This document shows positions 63,478 to 64,000 of a stretch of 64,000 nt of DNA, piece after piece; positions within the stretch are counted from its first letter, which is position 1; each line of letters starts with the position of its first letter. The notes under the pieces were generated by a model, which did no database searches, had not been told where the DNA came from, and saw only the letters and a list, made by a program, of their open reading frames with translations. The DNA comes from Roseobacter sp. CCS2 (lineage in GTDB: Bacteria; Pseudomonadota; Alphaproteobacteria; Rhodobacterales; Rhodobacteraceae): assembly GCF_000169435.1 (NCBI RefSeq), contig NZ_AAYB01000002.1:124001-188000 (forward strand), given 5' to 3'. The position numbers and the translations under genes were made by a program.

Positions 63478-64000
63478 AGGCGCTGCTTGCTTTGATTGTC
63501 GGTGATCCGTTGGCAGACCGCTCTGTCCCGCAGACGGGTGTGACCGCGCGGCTGACCGTGTTTGTTGCCGCTGTGATGGCCTTTCTTGCCGTGATCGCTT
63601 TGGCGGTATCACTAACGACCAATCGTGTGGCGACCGTCTGGGCAGAGGAGTTGGCCCAATCAGCCACTTTGCGTTTGCCTGCTGATCCGGCAACGGCAGA
63701 TGCGCTTTTGCTGTACGCGCTTGAGGTGTTGGAAACGACACCGGGTGTCAGTACGGTCCGCGCGTTGTCGCAGGATGAACAGCAAGCTTTGCTGGAACCT
63801 TGGTTTGGCCCTGATTTGCCCCTGGATGCCCTGCCGATGCCGCAACTGATCGAGATTGTCGCCGATGGTGATGGTTATGATGTGGACGGTCTGCGCGCAC
63901 GCCTTGAAGGTCAGGTGCCCGGCGCCATTCTGGATGACCATGCAGCTTGGCGTGAACCACTGCTGCAGGCGGCTAGCCGGGTCCGTCTGATTGGCTGGAC
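63474..64000 (+). CDS. ftsX: Cell division protein FtsX (5' part)
   Basis: The gene runs off the window end; 175 codons are present. The predicted protein has a cytoplasmic N-terminus, a membrane helix at about residues 30-50 (LTVFVAAVMAFLAVIALAVSL) and a periplasmic domain with WAEELAQSATLRLPAD and VSTVRALSQDEQQALLEPWF, typical of FtsX. The start overlaps the ftsE stop. It is complete at the 5' end only. Confidence 0.92.
   Translation, partial: MKALLALIVGDPLADRSVPQTGVTARLTVFVAAVMAFLAVIALAVSLTTNRVATVWAEELAQSATLRLPADPATADALLLYALEVLETTPGVSTVRALSQDEQQALLEPWFGPDLPLDALPMPQLIEIVADGDGYDVDGLRARLEGQVPGAILDDHAAWREPLLQAASRVRLIGW

Noticed and set aside
1..64000. Search for tRNA, rRNA, CRISPR arrays and insertion sequences
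   Set aside because: No cloverleaf, no rRNA-like sequence, no spaced identical repeats and no transposase frame were found by eye.

Overview
The window is chromosomal DNA of an alphaproteobacterium of the order Rhodobacterales, most likely the Roseobacter group. The evidence is the gene content: a 44-residue aa3-type cytochrome oxidase subunit IV, DUF2794, DUF6173, a TIGR02302/DUF4175 giant, the argS-SPOR-nagZ-scpA-scpB run, and pyrB with a metal-site-less pyrC partner. Coding density is about 90 percent, with many ATGA/GTGA/TGATG start-stop overlaps. I see no rRNA, tRNA, CRISPR array, prophage or intact insertion sequence.

Layout. 0-2 kb: three tandem paralogous cysteine-rich lipoproteins of unknown function, preceded by a long imperfect hairpin. 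2-8.8 kb: beta-carbonic anhydrase, leucyl aminopeptidase plus NlpC/P60 hydrolase, an I78 inhibitor-like lipoprotein, glutathione-dependent formaldehyde dehydrogenase, and a TetR regulator whose probable operator recurs upstream of a small secreted protein. 8.8-14.1 kb: a molybdenum-cofactor operon (YcxB-like protein, mobA, mobB, a fusion of an unknown domain with MoeA, GNAT) downstream of fdhD. 14.2-25.6 kb: azlCD, oxidase subunit IV, VOC protein, Lrp regulator, glutamine amidotransferase, an MBL hydrolase with an acyl-CoA dehydrogenase, a Sua5 gene carrying a 26-base palindrome inside its coding sequence, an AraC-linked secreted hydrolase module, and erpA.

25.7-32.3 kb is a housekeeping run: dgt, argS, SPOR protein, nagZ, scpA, scpB. 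At 32.3-34.2 kb this order breaks; there is an orphan membrane protein and a recombination scar joining the 5' end of a membrane-protein gene to the 3' end of a dCTP deaminase gene. 34.2-41.8 kb holds a BON/OmpA-type protein, ubiA, rsmE, an internally deleted acetyltransferase and glutamate-cysteine ligase. 41.8-46 kb holds plsY and the pyrimidine genes (pyrB plus a catalytically degenerate dihydroorotase), then a membrane-protein frame split by one TAG codon. 46-54 kb holds a uracil-DNA glycosylase-like protein lacking the usual Fe-S cysteines, moaB, an RND efflux pair and a DsbD-alpha-only protein. 54-64 kb holds YqgE, a small orphan between diverged direct repeats, a thioredoxin-like protein, argH, lysA, the TIGR02302 giant with a Gln/Gly-rich tract, a zinc-ribbon protein, ftsE and the start of ftsX.

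No section is a clear-cut new defence or biosynthetic system. The most promising leads are the lipoprotein triplet, the shared TetR-type operator, the MoeA fusion, the coding palindrome and the several small genome-decay scars.
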